From: Carallia brachiata
Taxonomy: Eukaryota; Streptophyta; Magnoliopsida; Malpighiales; Rhizophoraceae
DNA: 64,000 nt
Reading direction: 5' to 3'
Assembly: GCA_021464245.1 (NCBI GenBank)
Contig: JADCRB010000072.1
Span: forward strand, 186,001-250,000
Under the pieces are notes generated by a model. It saw nothing but the letters and a program-made list of their open reading frames with translations, was not told where the DNA came from and did not search any database. Numbering within the stretch: position 1 is the stretch's first letter; every line of letters starts with the position of its first letter. A program made the translations under genes and the position numbers. Of this stretch, positions 33,025 to 44,525 are shown piece by piece.

Positions 33025-35721
33025 ATGGCCAAAATCTGCTTTTCAATGTATCTAAGCAGTCATCCGGTACTCTTCCTGGCCTATCTCCTCCATCTCCTCC
33101 ACTCCGTCGCGGCCACCGAAAATCCTCCGGCATACACTCCTACCGATCTTATTCTACTCAACTGTGGCACATATTCTAGCACAACTTCACCTAATGGACG
33201 CAGTTGGGACGGGGACGGCCGCTCCAAGTTTCTTGCCTCTAGCACCCCGCAGGCCTCCTCGCCTGCGATTGCAGCCGAACAACAACCCTCAGTTTCCTAT
33301 ATTCCATACATGACTGCCCGAGTTATTCACTCTGCACTCAGCTACACTTTCCCTGTCCTGCCTGGCCCGAAATTTCTTCGTCTCTACTTCTATCCATCCA
33401 CTTACTCTAATCTTTCCACAACCAAATCCTGCTTCTCTCTTACTGCTAATAACTACACGCTCCTGTGTAACTTCAGTGCCTACCTTACAGTTTCTGCCAT
33501 GGAACCGGCGAGCGCCTCTTTTGTCAAGGAGTTCATCATTCCTGTGAGGGACAACCAGATGCTGAACATAACTTTCATTCCATCTCCAGGATCTTTTGCT
33601 TTCATTAATGGCATAGAAATCGTCTCCTTGCCCAATGATCTCTATGGAAGCGGCAAAGACGAAGTGCTAACCTTTGTGGGTTTTGATCAGTCTATCTATT
33701 TGGAAAACTTTCCTGCTCTTGAAACCCTTTACAGGCTGAATGTTGGTGGAGGAGTTATCAGTGTTTTAGAAGACACTGGCGTGTACAGGACATGGCTTCA
33801 GGATTCAGATTACATCTATGGGCAGCAGTTTGGGACAATGCCTCTTCCTGGCCCTGATAAGATTGTCTATACAAAAATACGCCAGCATACACCGCGCCTG
33901 AATTGGTCTACAAAACTATGCGTTCGATGGGTGTGAACCCAGAAATCAATAAGAACTACTATTCACTTGGAACTTCTCTGTTGATGCTGGATTCAACTAT
34001 CTTGTTAGGCTTCATTTCTGTGAGATTCGAAAGGAGGTTAACAAAACGAATCAAGTTGTGTTTTTCATATTCATCAACAATCAAACGGCGGAGCAGGAGG
34101 CAGATGTAATCCAGTGGAGTGGGAACTATAGCACTCCGGTGTACAAAGATTATGTTGTTTGGGTCCCGGAAGGAATCTCAAGCTTATGGCTGGCTTTAAC
34201 ACCAAATCTTCGTTCAAAACCTAGCTATGCCGACGCATTCTTGAATGGTTTAGAGATATTCAAGTTGAACAAGTCAGATGGTAGTCTTGCTGGACGCAAT
34301 CCTGAGCCAGTGGCCTTTCCTGGACCACTGGAGCAAGATTTAATCTCACAGAAGGGAAAAAAGGGAAAGCGTTCTTTAATGGTTATTATGATCATAGGGC
34401 CTGTCTTCGGTTTGATATTTCTGCTCTGTCTTGTTTTCTGTTTCTATGCTCGAAGACGGAAGAGGAAAATGAAAAACTCTGGCAGGAGTGACGCCAAATC
34501 ATCAAGGATTCCTTTCTCCTACCCTTCTAAGTCCTTTGCTTCCAATGCTTGGCGACCACCTTCTAATTCTAATCTCTGCCGTCGATTTCGAATATTTGAG
34601 ATTGAAGTTGCAACTTGCAGATTTGATGATGAATATATTATTGGGTCAGGAGGATTTGGAAATGTGTATAAAGGGTATATTGATGATGGGGTCACTCCGG
34701 TTGCCATCAAACGCCTACACTCATCGTCCAGGCAAGGGTTCAGGGAGTTCAGCACAGAGATAAAGATGCTGTCTTCGCTTTGCCACGTCAATCTGGTGGC
34801 TCTGATTGGATATTGTGATGATCAAGGAGAAATGATCCTTGTCTATGAGTACATGCCTCGCGGGACACTCCGTGACCATCTCTACAAAACCCAAAACCTT
34901 CCACTTCCATGGAAGCGAAGGCTAGAGATTTGCATTGGAGCTGCAAGAGGGTTGCATTATCTGCATATGGGTGCAAAGCACAGCATCATTCACCGTGATA
35001 TCAAGTCAACTAATATACTTCTAGAAGAGAACTGGATGGCTAAGGTTTCGGATTTCGGCTTGTCTCGGCTTGGTCCCACAAGCGAGTCTCAAACACATGT
35101 CAGCACTGTGGTCAGGGGTAGCGTCGGATATGTGGATCCTGAGTACTATCGCCGAAAACAGCTCACAGAAAAATCAGATGTGTACTCATTTGGAGTGGTT
35201 CTGTTGAGGTGTTATGTGCTAGGCCAGCAGTTATCCCGGGACTACCTAGAGAGCAAGTGAACTTGGCTGATTGGGGTCGAATTTGTCATCAGAGAGGCTC
35301 CCTCGATCAGATAATGGACCCGCATTTGAGAGGTGAGATAGCACCCTTGTGCCTGAAGAGATTTGGAGAGATTGCTTATAGTTGTGTGCGTGACCAAGCA
35401 GCACAAAGGCCAGCAATTGCCGATGTGGTATGGAGCCTAGAGTTTGCATTGCAGCTACAAGAGGCAGCTGAGAAAAACATAAATATGAATGTTACTGCTG
35501 ATTTTAGGGTCTCTGTGGATCAAGAAAGCCCATTGTTGCAGCAATGCAGAGATGGTGTTATCATTGCCACAGATGATGATGATCCATTTAGTGGTTCCGG
35601 TGCGCGAAAGTCTGATTCAAGGAGCACAGTTAGTAGTAGCGAGAGCGTCATTGCTTGCCAGGAAGCCAATGGATTGCTGCCCAAGTCTTTGTCCTTGGAG
35701 ATCAGGAATCTGGAATCATAG
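33025..35721 (+). pseudogene. CrRLK1L (FERONIA-like) receptor kinase, receptor-3, three frameshifts
   Basis: The family architecture is complete: leader (MAKICFSMYLSS...), malectin-like ectodomain (YTPTDLILLNCGTYSSTTSP... and LLGFISVRFE-equivalent RLHFCEIR in the true frame), membrane span (about 34370-34450), kinase with GSGGFGNVYKG, VAIKRL, HRDIKSTNILL, DFGLSRLGP and GSVGYVDPEYY. The coding frame is broken by three single-base deletions: in TACAAAAATACG near 33880, in AACTACTATTCACTTGG near 33965, and in CTGTTGAGGTG near 35206. Each shifts by -1, so the last part returns to the first frame and ends at the expected stop. With the bases present it would be about 899 residues. It may be a recent pseudogene, or sequence errors may have broken a working gene. 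Pairs with RALF-3 upstream. Confidence 0.8.
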
Positions 35722-36489
35722 GAAATGAAGAAAATGGCATCAGAATTTGCTCCCCTGGTAGTCACCAATGAATCTGATTACAAGACAAAGCTAAAAATAT
35801 TTCTAAGGTGCATTTTTACTCCCTTGTACAGGCAAAGATTTGGAAAGAACTTAAGCGGAATTGGACCCTCAATGTCCAATCCTGAAGATCACATTTTCAT
35901 ACTATAAAACACAGATTATTACCCATCTGTTGTATAAATTGTTATAATGCATGTCAAGCCTTGTTCATCCATAAACCTCGAAAACATTGTTCAAACATCG
36001 AATTTAAGGATCTCGAATTCGAATTTTGTAGTATCTGGTTTAGGACAATTAGCAGAATATAGTATCTATCTGTTGTAGAATCACAGATGCACAAGACAAT
36101 TCAACAAATGGTAAAAAAAATCTAAAACGTCAGCAAACCAACATCAGTTTTTATGGTTACTGCTTACCAGAATAATCTGTAAACTTTGGAGGCCAGTTGT
36201 CCGTGGAATGATAAGATATTTCCTGCACGGAAATTCTGAATTGCTATCAATCAGCATCAAGCCCTCGAAAATCTGCTTGGAATCGGCTCCACAAGAACAC
36301 AACCTCTAAGGGAATTGACAGTGAGCGTTCAGTGGAGATAAGTGGCTGCAGTAAATGGAGGGTCGCACAAGGCCACATGCTGTAGACTACCATTTTTTTT
36401 TTTTTTTGGAGTTTGGAACAAGCTGTAGACTTGGAAGTCGGTGATTGACATCTTACAGAGCATATTGGAGAGCAAATCCACTCGTCACG
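35722..36489. other. Receptor-3 3' flank
   Basis: Probable 3' UTR and intergenic sequence. A 60-codon frame at 35725 follows the stop codon directly and has no recognisable features. I see nothing else. Confidence 0.4.
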
Positions 36490-36600
36490 TAGGGTGTACG
36501 TTTAGTCTCATCATTAATTTTAATGGTTTTTGAACATGTATCCTTCACACTGGTCTAAGACCTTAACCACTCGGACCGCTCCAATAGTTTTAGAGCCTGG
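36490..36600 (-). mobile_element. tRNA-derived SINE-like sequence
   Basis: On the minus strand, CCGAGTGGTTAAGGTCTTAGA (box A-like; here read 36575 to 36555) is followed by ATGTTCAAAAACC (box B-like). The paralogous sequence near 47610-47750 has the same order. The plus-strand neighbours of both match as well, so the SINE predates the duplication of the receptor-3 and receptor-4 downstream regions. Confidence 0.5.
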
Positions 36601-37961
36601 TACTAGGTGCGATATTCTGCACTAAACAGCCCAATACCAATTCAATTTGAGACGCCTAATCCAGAATTCATTTAATCGGCCTGCCCGCAGGAGACCCCGC
36701 GTGCTGGATATCTGCAGACGGGCAAAAAAAGTATCAGAAAATCTAACAGTGAGTTTGGATTTAGGAGTTGAATGAAAAAAAAAAAAATGTGAGAAAGAAA
36801 GTAATATTTTTATAATTGTTTAAATAGGTTAGAAAAAAGAAAAGTGTAAGAATATAAATTTTTTATTTGTATATGATAAAAAGATGGAAAGAAAGAAAAT
36901 TTATATATATGAAATGACATTATTGTCCTTATATAAAAATTATTAAAGTCATTTTTTTTCATTTTAGGTCGGGGAAACCCAAAATAAAAGAATAAAAAAA
37001 AGGACCAAAGAACCAGACAAAATGTGGTTAAAAGAAAAAAAAAAAGTTCAACCCAAGTCACAGATAGCCAAACAGACAAATGCTTATCTAGTGGGCAGTT
37101 AGTTCATGATAAGGGTAATTTTGTATTTTTATAATTACAACCTCATTAATCCTTAATTTTCTCACACTTTCTTGCCAATTTGGTGAAAAAAGTTCCTTTC
37201 TACACCGTACATAAAATTTTGACTTCATTTTATTATGCTTTTCTTCCTCTTTTTTATTCCGAAGAGTGAAAATTTTTTTGGTATTTGCACTTTCTTTCCC
37301 TGTTTCCCATCCAATTCTTTCTTCCCATTTTTTCACATTCCAAATGACCTGTAAGCGAATACACATGAGTAAAAGTGTAATGAATACGTAATAATTTAAA
37401 TTATTAGATTATAAAAAATATATTAAATTTTAAAAATAAAAATATTAAATATTATTAAATTAATTATACACTTTCTGTGTGTCTATATATTCGTGTCTAT
37501 ATAGTCAACCTAAACAAATATGAGACTAAAGACCACATAAAAGAAAAGAAAAGAAAAAATATTAATATATAAAAATATCACTAATTTTATTCAAAATAAC
37601 AAATTTAGTACTAATTTTATTTAAAATAATAATTTTGGTATGATGTAAAATTTTTTAATAAAATTTATTTATTTCGATAATATGATACTAATTTATATGA
37701 TTATTATATTATTAAAATAAATATATTTTTATAAATCTGTTATTGAAACTGATAGATTTTTTTCATATAAAATTATTAAGTATTAAATTTATTATTTTAA
37801 TTAAAGTTAATGTTAAATTTATTATTTTTTAAATTTTGATGTTAAATTTGTTATTTTAAATAAAATTAATAATATTTTTATATTAATTCAAAAAAAAAAA
37901 GGCATAGGACAAAAAGCAAAAGCTAAAAGGACAAACGCCAGCGTCAAAAAATTTTCTCACG
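36600..37961. repeat. Receptor downstream segment, partly shared with 48.24-48.6 kb
   Basis: The segment GCCTGGTAC[T/C].GGTGCGATATTCTGCA through GCGTGCTGG.TATCTG matches 48255-48380, and ACGCCA.GCGTCAAA near 37935 matches 48560. This shows that the regions downstream of receptor-3 and receptor-4 are duplicates. In between are AT-rich sequences (36740-37900) with purine- and pyrimidine-rich arms and no gene; the 89- and 92-codon minus frames at 36810-37366 are low-complexity. Confidence 0.55.
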
Positions 37962-37968
37962 CTTCATC

Positions 37969-38104
37969 TAATGTTGTTAGAACCGGACCAGACATCGAAC
38001 CGAAAATATTAGTGGGTCAAAGTTTAACCGGTTGAACCAGTCGAACCGATATTTGAATCGGTATTTAATAATATATATATGTATAAAAGTAATTTAAATA
38101 AATA

Positions 38105-38143
<39 letters not shown>

Positions 38144-38503
38144 AATTAAATATTAATTTTTTTAGTTTTAAGGATTAAATTGAAAGTTTTGATAAATTTA
38201 GAACTAAATTAAAAATTTTAATAAATTTAAAACTCAAATTATAATTTAAACAAACTTTGGGATCAAATTAAAATTTTTAAATTTTTATATTTTACTCGGA
38301 CCGATTGGACCGGTCTGATTTTGACCGATTTTTACTGATTTTACCGGTTCTTGACCGATTTTGACCGGTTCTTGACCGATTTTGACCGGTTCTAACCAGT
38401 CCAATTTTCATTTAATTTTTACCTTAAACTGGACCGAATCACCGATCAATCACCGATTCAACCGGTCGGACTAACCGGTCCGATCCGGTTTTCACAACCA
38501 TAA
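37969..38503. mobile_element. 535-bp MITE, ACCGGTT family
   Basis: The ends are imperfect inverted repeats (TAATGTTGTTAGAACCGGACC on the left; complement of TTATGGTTGTGAAAACCGG on the right). CTTCATC flanks both sides (37962-37968, 38504-38510). Arms carry repeated ACCGGTT/GACCGATTTTGACCGG motifs and the middle has an (AT)n run at 38105-38138. Related to 4368-5158 and 39294-40216. Confidence 0.7.
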
Positions 38504-38959
38504 CTTCATCGGATAAGCCCTTTTTCTGTTCCCCTCAAAAGCTCTGCATTCAATGCTTCCAAAACCTCAATTAGTGTGCGGGACAGGATTACATAAATAC
38601 GTGTTATGTAATATTTAAAAAATATACATATAATTTATTAATTTATTTATTTTTAATAATTTTTTATAGTTAAATAGAATATATCCCATCTGCCAACATT
38701 ATTATTACTTTTATAATTTCATTATGTAGGTATGAAATTTTTTTATTATGTCTATACGTATTTTTTATATAATTATGAATATTTTTTATATAACCGTATT
38801 GATAAAAAATAATACAAAAAATATAATTATTTTTTCATTTCATATTTTTCTCTTACGATTATATAAAAAATACTCATATTTAAAAAAAAAATACATATAA
38901 ATATAATAAAAAAAAATATATGTCCACTAAATTTTTCCCTACTTCTTTATATTCTCCAT

Positions 38960-39190
38960 AACTTTTCCCGTAGTGGGTAGTGGCAATTGTGCAAGTGACT
39001 GACAGAGACACCTGACAGAGACAACAACCTGCATGGTTTGAATTTTCTCATTCACATCTAATTGGCACTTGTATTTGTAATCAAACTGAGTTAGGTCCCA
39101 TATCTCATTTTATTTTCGGTAAGCTAGTTAATAATATCCAACTCATACTAGTTGATGCTGGGCTTTGAGGAGGTTTGAACTTCCCATCTT
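38960..39190. repeat. Segment shared with 48.67-48.84 kb
   Basis: GGCAATTGTGCAAGTGACTG... through ...CCCATATCTCATTTTATTTTCGGTAAGCTAG matches 48670-48840. It extends the receptor-3/receptor-4 downstream duplication up to the point where RALF-4 follows here and an orphan receptor promoter follows in the other copy. Confidence 0.65.
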
Positions 39191-39293
39191 AAATCCTCTA
39201 ACTTGGAGGTTTTTCTAGCTAACAATTAATTGATTAATAATTAATTATTTTTTTATGTTAAAAAAAAAAACTAATTAATAGTAGAGAGACAAC

Positions 39294-40216
39294 CATGCTT
39301 GTCAAAATCAAATCAGACCGATTGGTACGACTGGTTTAACTTATGACCGGCCGAAATTTGGTTCGGTTCGAAGAAAATTAGCACAAGACTCAGACTGAAA
39401 AAAATTAATTAAAATCGGTCAAGAACCGGTCAAAATCGATAAAAATCGATAAAAAATCGAACTGGTTCAACCGGTTCCGAATTAAATCAAAATTTTGTAA
39501 ATTATAATTTGATTTCAAAATTTATTTAAATTATAATTTAAACTATGAATTTAATTAAAATTTTTAATTTAGTCTTAAATTTGATCAAAACTTTCAATTT
39601 AATCCTTAAAAACTTAAAAAATTAATATTTAACCAATATATATAAAGTGTTATTTTTTAAACTGCTTTATACATATATATATTATTAAGGCAAATCTATG
39701 AATTTCACCCACTATTTTCTGGCTTTTTAAGAATTACACCCACAATATTTTTTTGTTTTGAATTTCACCCTCAACGTTTTCTCCGTTAATTTTTTTTGCC
39801 ATTTTCCGTTAGTTGACTATTAAGTGTGATACGTGACAGTCCAGTCAGTGATAAATCATCCTACTTATAACCCACATCAGCAATATTTCATCACCTTACA
39901 GTCGATAATCTGTTTCTTATAATTTTTTTTTAATCTCTTTCTTTCAATTATATAAAAATATTAAATATATCGCTAATTAGACTACCATGTATCACACTTA
40001 ACGGTCAATTAATGAAAAAGGGTAAAAAAAAATTGACGGAGTAAACGTTGAGGGTGAAATTCAAAACAAAAAAACGTTGTGGGTGAAATTTTTAAAAAGC
40101 CGAAAGATGGTGGGTGAAATTCATAGATTTGCCTATTATTAAATACCAGTTTAATCGGTTGAACTTTAACCTACTAGCATTTTCAGTTCGATAACTGGTC
40201 TGATTCTGACAATCTT
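39294..40216. mobile_element. ACCGGTT-family element with 9-bp target duplication, host of a nested foldback
   Basis: The ends are imperfect inverted repeats (TTGTCAAAATCAAATCAGACC left; complement of TTGTCAGAATCAGACC right). A 9-bp direct repeat AGAGACAAC flanks it (39285-39293, 40217-40225). A second element (39689-40133) is inserted inside. A 9-bp duplication fits the Mutator superfamily. It ends about 180 bp upstream of the RALF-4 start. Confidence 0.75.
39689..40133. mobile_element. 445-bp foldback (MULE-type) nested in another element
   Basis: Long inverted arms of about 110 bp begin GGCAAATCTATGAATTTCAC and contain TTCACCC units. The element is flanked by a 9-bp direct repeat TATTATTAA (39680-39688, 40134-40142). 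Its design (long arms with repeated short units, ~10-bp duplication) is like the 17151-17650 element but the sequence differs. Confidence 0.85.
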
Positions 40217-40398
40217 AGAGACAACAAATCATTGTTTATTTCTTCTTTTCATTTGGGTGAAAGGGGGTGGGATGTAATTTTACCTATGAATGATGGCCTT
40301 TATTGTATTGTGGAGCCTTTTAAGGCTTTAGCTTGCCACTTTGCCAGTCATGTCCATGTAGTGCTCCCTGCCATTACCAAGACCCCGAAACTGAACCA

Positions 40399-40704
40399 AT
40401 GGCACTCTCTCTGGTAGCTCTGCTTCTCATTTTACTAAGCACAAGCATACCCACTGGCGCAACAGACCTCACCAGCAGCAGCAACAGCCGGTCATGGACG
40501 GAAAAGGGTATAACTGAATCCATCGGAGAAGAGGAGTTCCTGATGGAATCTGAGGCAACTCGAAGGTTTCTTGCCAAGTATATTGGTTACCACTCCGTAG
40601 AAAGGCAACCTTTCTGCAATAAAGAGATATATGGTTCGTGCTTAGTGCAACACATGGGAAAGCGTCACCCTGATTGTTATTACTACAATAGGCGTCGAAG
40701 TTAA
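40399..40704 (+). CDS. RALF-like secreted peptide precursor, RALF-4, missing the fourth Cys
   Basis: ATG 40399 is chosen because it opens a clean signal peptide (MALSLVALLLILLSTS); upstream codons in frame contain no ATG. The 101-residue precursor has an acidic propeptide, a dibasic RRFL at 55-58 that fits the RRXL site cut by the subtilase S1P (SBT6.1) in known RALFs, YIGY at 61-64, and cysteines at 73, 81 and 93. Where RALF-3 has its last Cys, residue 99 is Arg (codon CGT at 40693-40695; TGT would be Cys). One disulfide bond would be lost. It may be an altered or dead peptide. Same direction as receptor-4, 3.8 kb downstream. Confidence 0.82.
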   Translation: MALSLVALLLILLSTSIPTGATDLTSSSNSRSWTEKGITESIGEEEFLMESEATRRFLAKYIGYHSVERQPFCNKEIYGSCLVQHMGKRHPDCYYYNRRRS

Positions 40705-42769
40705 TGGTCGTTAATAAGAAAAGCAAGCGGATTTGCAGCCTATGTATGTGTTCTCTGTATTGCAGTCATAAAATTAATATTATTGTCTGTTAATTAAACT
40801 ACTTAAATAAAGGAACAGGAGTGCGTGACGGAAACAAGCAAAACTTTGTTATTTAATCTGTTGGTGATGACATTTCTTCTGCTGTAATTGAAATTCGAGC
40901 TAGTTCATCATTTCTCTTTTTCTCTAATTTTCCAAAGTTTTTGGATGCATGAGAGGTTGCTTAGAGCCTTGAGTTCCGTAAGAAAATCTACTTATATGCA
41001 TGAAAAAAATGAATTTATGTAAATCATTTGCATCGCTAATCAATGAAGAATGTAAGTTGTTCTTTGCAACTTCACCCTCTTTTTTTTTGTGTTTCAAAAT
41101 CAGGTCTTATTGATATATTTCAATACCAAAAATAGTACCTCAATCCACTCATTTTCCTTCAGTATCCGTTTTGCTTGTTTTCAATTCAATGTCAGTGTGC
41201 TTCAATTAGGATTTGTGGACTTCTTTGCATTTCAAATTTTGTCTGTAATTTTCCCAAGTAAAAGTTTCAAGATGCAGTTGCAGTTGAAGTTGTGCAGTGA
41301 TACAGGTAGATCTCTTCGCGTGGGCAAATGTCGGCGACAGAGATTGTTTTCAACTAAAATGGGGGAAAACTGTTTAATGTGGCTGCAGCCGTAGCAAAAT
41401 AATCTAACACTGTTAGATGAGTGTAATTTAAAAAAACATAGATAAGAATATAATTTTTTTATGAAATTTAATAAATTATTATTTTATTTTTTTAATCTAA
41501 TTATTTAATAGTATATATTACTTTGATCTTACTTAATTTATATTTACTAAGCATTTCTCTTCATCTAACGTGACAGTAATTTTATTGAGTGCAAGAAATA
41601 CTCTTAATTATGAATTGTCTATAAAATTAGTTACCATTTTTGGTGCATATAATACTTATTACTTACTAAAAATAATATTTTCCTAGAAATGGGTAACATT
41701 GATATATCAGTTATCTGGAAAGTTAAAAAAAGAAGAAAGAAAAGATCTATCACAAATAAATCTGTCATTAAATCTGTGGTTTAAAACTAGGAAAAGTTTT
41801 TATTTAACCTACTTCATTCAACCCCTCTTATAGAAGGGGACTCTTACCTAAATACTGTTAGGTCTGAGTAGGTTTTTTTTTATACCTAACCACGGTAGTT
41901 TTAAATTTTAAAGTTGTGCAACGCTTGAAATCCCTAGTTAAAGGAACAGATAGTAGTATGGAGACTCGAATCAAAATTAATGCAAAAAATGATGCGTCAA
42001 ATTATCATTAGACTATCAGCTTAACTGGTTAAAAGAAAAAAAACCCATAGACTAAAGCGGGATTCTTTTATTCATAAGTCTCAATTTTCGGGAAAAAATT
42101 CCAAAAAAGAAGAAGATGAAGTTGATCAGTAGTTGTGCAAGTTTAGGACAGTACAGTAAATTCATCGCAAAGAATAAATATGGTATGAAAATTAAGAGCA
42201 TTATTATGACACTAGAAGATTCGTGTATGAGAATTTTTTTAATGTAATTATGTTTTTATTTTTTGTAATAAAAGATATATTTAACTATTTTTTTTGTTGT
42301 AAGCAATGAAGGCCTGGTTATATAAAATAAATGTGTGATTGCATTCAGATAAAATCTTAGATGTAAATATTTTTGTGGCTATAATTTTTTTTGGAAATTA
42401 ATATCGAGGTATGCAAAGCAATTTTCAAAACAAAACAAATTTCCTTGGCAATTGAATTGAAACCTAGATATTGTCGGTGATAACACATATTAATATATAT
42501 TTTAGGTGATAATCTGAGTGGTAATTTAGTGAGTGGTAATTTAGTATGCATTTTATACGGTCGATCTAGTTTTGAATCCTACTAATTAAATGCGTTAGAT
42601 GTCCTTGCTCTAAATGTAGGTTTGAGGATTTGGTAACGGTTAATTGTGAGACTCAGACTTGATAATCGCTAAGTGAATTTTAAGAAAGTCACGTTCACGT
42701 TCGTTAATACTTAAGTAATGAGTTCTTTTTAGTATAAAAATTCCTCTATCCTTATAGAATTAGCTTTTT
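40705..42769. other. No gene recognised
   Basis: RALF-4 3' flank followed by AT-rich intergenic sequence. A 101-codon frame at 41089-41394 opens on TTG and has no recognisable domain. Frames further on are short. Confidence 0.4.
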
Positions 42770-43520
42770 TTATTTTTTATATAAAAGCTCATAACCCTTG
42801 TAGCATTAGGATTTGATACCTTTCATGTAAAAATTCCTAATTCTTATGGCATTAAAATTTGATATTTTTAATTCATAAGATTCCTAATTCCTGTAGCATT
42901 AAGATTGAATATTTTTAATATATAAACTCTTAATTCTCGTGGAATTAAGATTTGATTTCTTTAATTTAAAAACTCCTAATCTTTATGGTATTAAGATTTA
43001 ATATCTTTAATATATAAATTTATAATCCTTGTGGTATTAGAATTTGATATTTTTAATATAAAAACTCCTAACCTTTGTAGAATTAAGATTTTTTTTTATC
43101 TTTAATATAAAAAAAACTCTAATATTTTGGCATTAGGATTTGATAGCTTTCATGTAAAAATTCATAATTCTTATAGCATTAAAATTTGATATCTTTGATG
43201 TATAAGATTCCTAATTCCTATAACATTAAAATTTGATATTTTTAATATATAAGCTCACGATCGTCGTAGAACTAGGATTTTATATTTCTAGTTAAAAAAC
43301 TATTAATCCTTGTAAAATTAAGATTTCATATCTTTAATCTAAAAACTCCTAATTCTTGTGATATTAGGATTTGTTATCTTTTAATATAAAAACTTTTAAT
43401 TTTTTTTCATGTTAAGATTGGTTATCATTGAAACTCCAAATCATTGTGAGATTAGATTTGACATCTTTAAAATAAAATTCATAATCTTATAAAAATTACT
43501 AATTCTCGTGTAATTAGGAT
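42770..43520. repeat. 46-bp degenerate tandem repeat, about 16 units
   Basis: Successive units carry the pattern [G]-ATTAGGATTTGATATCTTT, then AATATAAAAACTCCTAATC, then CTTGTGG, repeating every 46 bp in most of the array (for example unit starts near 42806, 42852, 42898). Units differ at many positions, so the array is old. Reverse-complement units of the same family lie at 54.9-55.15 kb. Confidence 0.85.
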
Positions 43521-44525
43521 CATAAAAAAAAAAGGTGAAGTGGGATGCTTTTATTAACAAGCCAGAACTTTGCGAAAAAAATCCAGAAAACAAGAAGATG
43601 AATACAAGAAGTTTGAAATATTATTTAAGATTTCAGGGATGAAAACTTCATGAAATAACTATCCAAATCACAGTTGGCATTTACTCACAGAACTTTATTA
43701 TTCATCAAGATATTCAGGATCTCTGAATCTCTCTTTCGGTGAAAAGAAGTCTCTTGCCACCAGGGAATAAAAAAAAAATTGGTGGCCTGAGTGGTGCCAC
43801 CAAGAACGTTTTTTCTCCTTGAACGTTTGGAAATAAATTGTAGGAGCCCACAACGTCATTCAACCATATTATTTTCGAAAATTTTTTTAATTTGATTTTC
43901 TTTTTAGGACAAGAAAGTTTATTGAATTTTAGATGTGATAAAGAAAAAAATAAATTAAATGAAACTTGGTTAAAAAAATTTAGGTAAGATATGTGACACT
44001 AAAATAAAAAATAAATTATTTTTTTTAGTTAATTGACTCGTTGAAACTGAAACCCTTAAAAATAATTTTAATACGAATTAAAGTATAATTTATTTATTTT
44101 TTTTATGATGAGTATTTGTAATTCAGTGTGGCTACTCACTTCGCACAAATATCTTTGGAAAATCCCATGTAATTCCGAAATTTTCTAGACGAAGAAAAGT
44201 CTTCTTAGAGGAGAAAGGAATTTTCCTAGCTTTTTCCTTTGAAAATTCTTCTGTGCCTATCACGATCGCCTGACCATACATGGCATGTACAGCCCTCAAC
44301 GACAATGAACTTAGGAAATTACTAACACCCTTCATTTTTTTTTTTTTTAAATTCTTTAATTGGCTTGACTAAAATTCGAGATTTTCAGCTTTATTAAAAA
44401 AAAAAATTACTAAAATTCTTGAAGGAGAAAGCTCCTTTCAATCTTGATTATTTTACTCTTGCCTTTGCCTTCTCAAGGCTTCAGGATACTCCTTTCTCCA
44501 ATTTTCCACAAACAGAAACAGTAAC
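43521..44525 (+). promoter_or_regulatory. Receptor-4 upstream region
   Basis: AT-rich upstream sequence. The last ~90 bp before the ATG (about 44435-44525, with GGAGAAAGCTCC, GCCTTTGCCTTCTCAAGGCTTCAGGA and TTTCTCCAATTTTCC) is the leader shared, in reverse complement, with 49031-49110 and 62500-62570. A TATA box as in the receptor-6 promoter (TATATATAAAGC) is not preserved here. Confidence 0.5.

Noticed and set aside
41089..41394. 101-codon frame downstream of RALF-4
   Set aside because: No ATG at the start, no signal peptide or domain recognised, no duplicate to show conservation.
42770..43520. CRISPR-like array
   Set aside because: Units are directly adjacent without unique spacers and the genome is a plant; it is a degenerate minisatellite.
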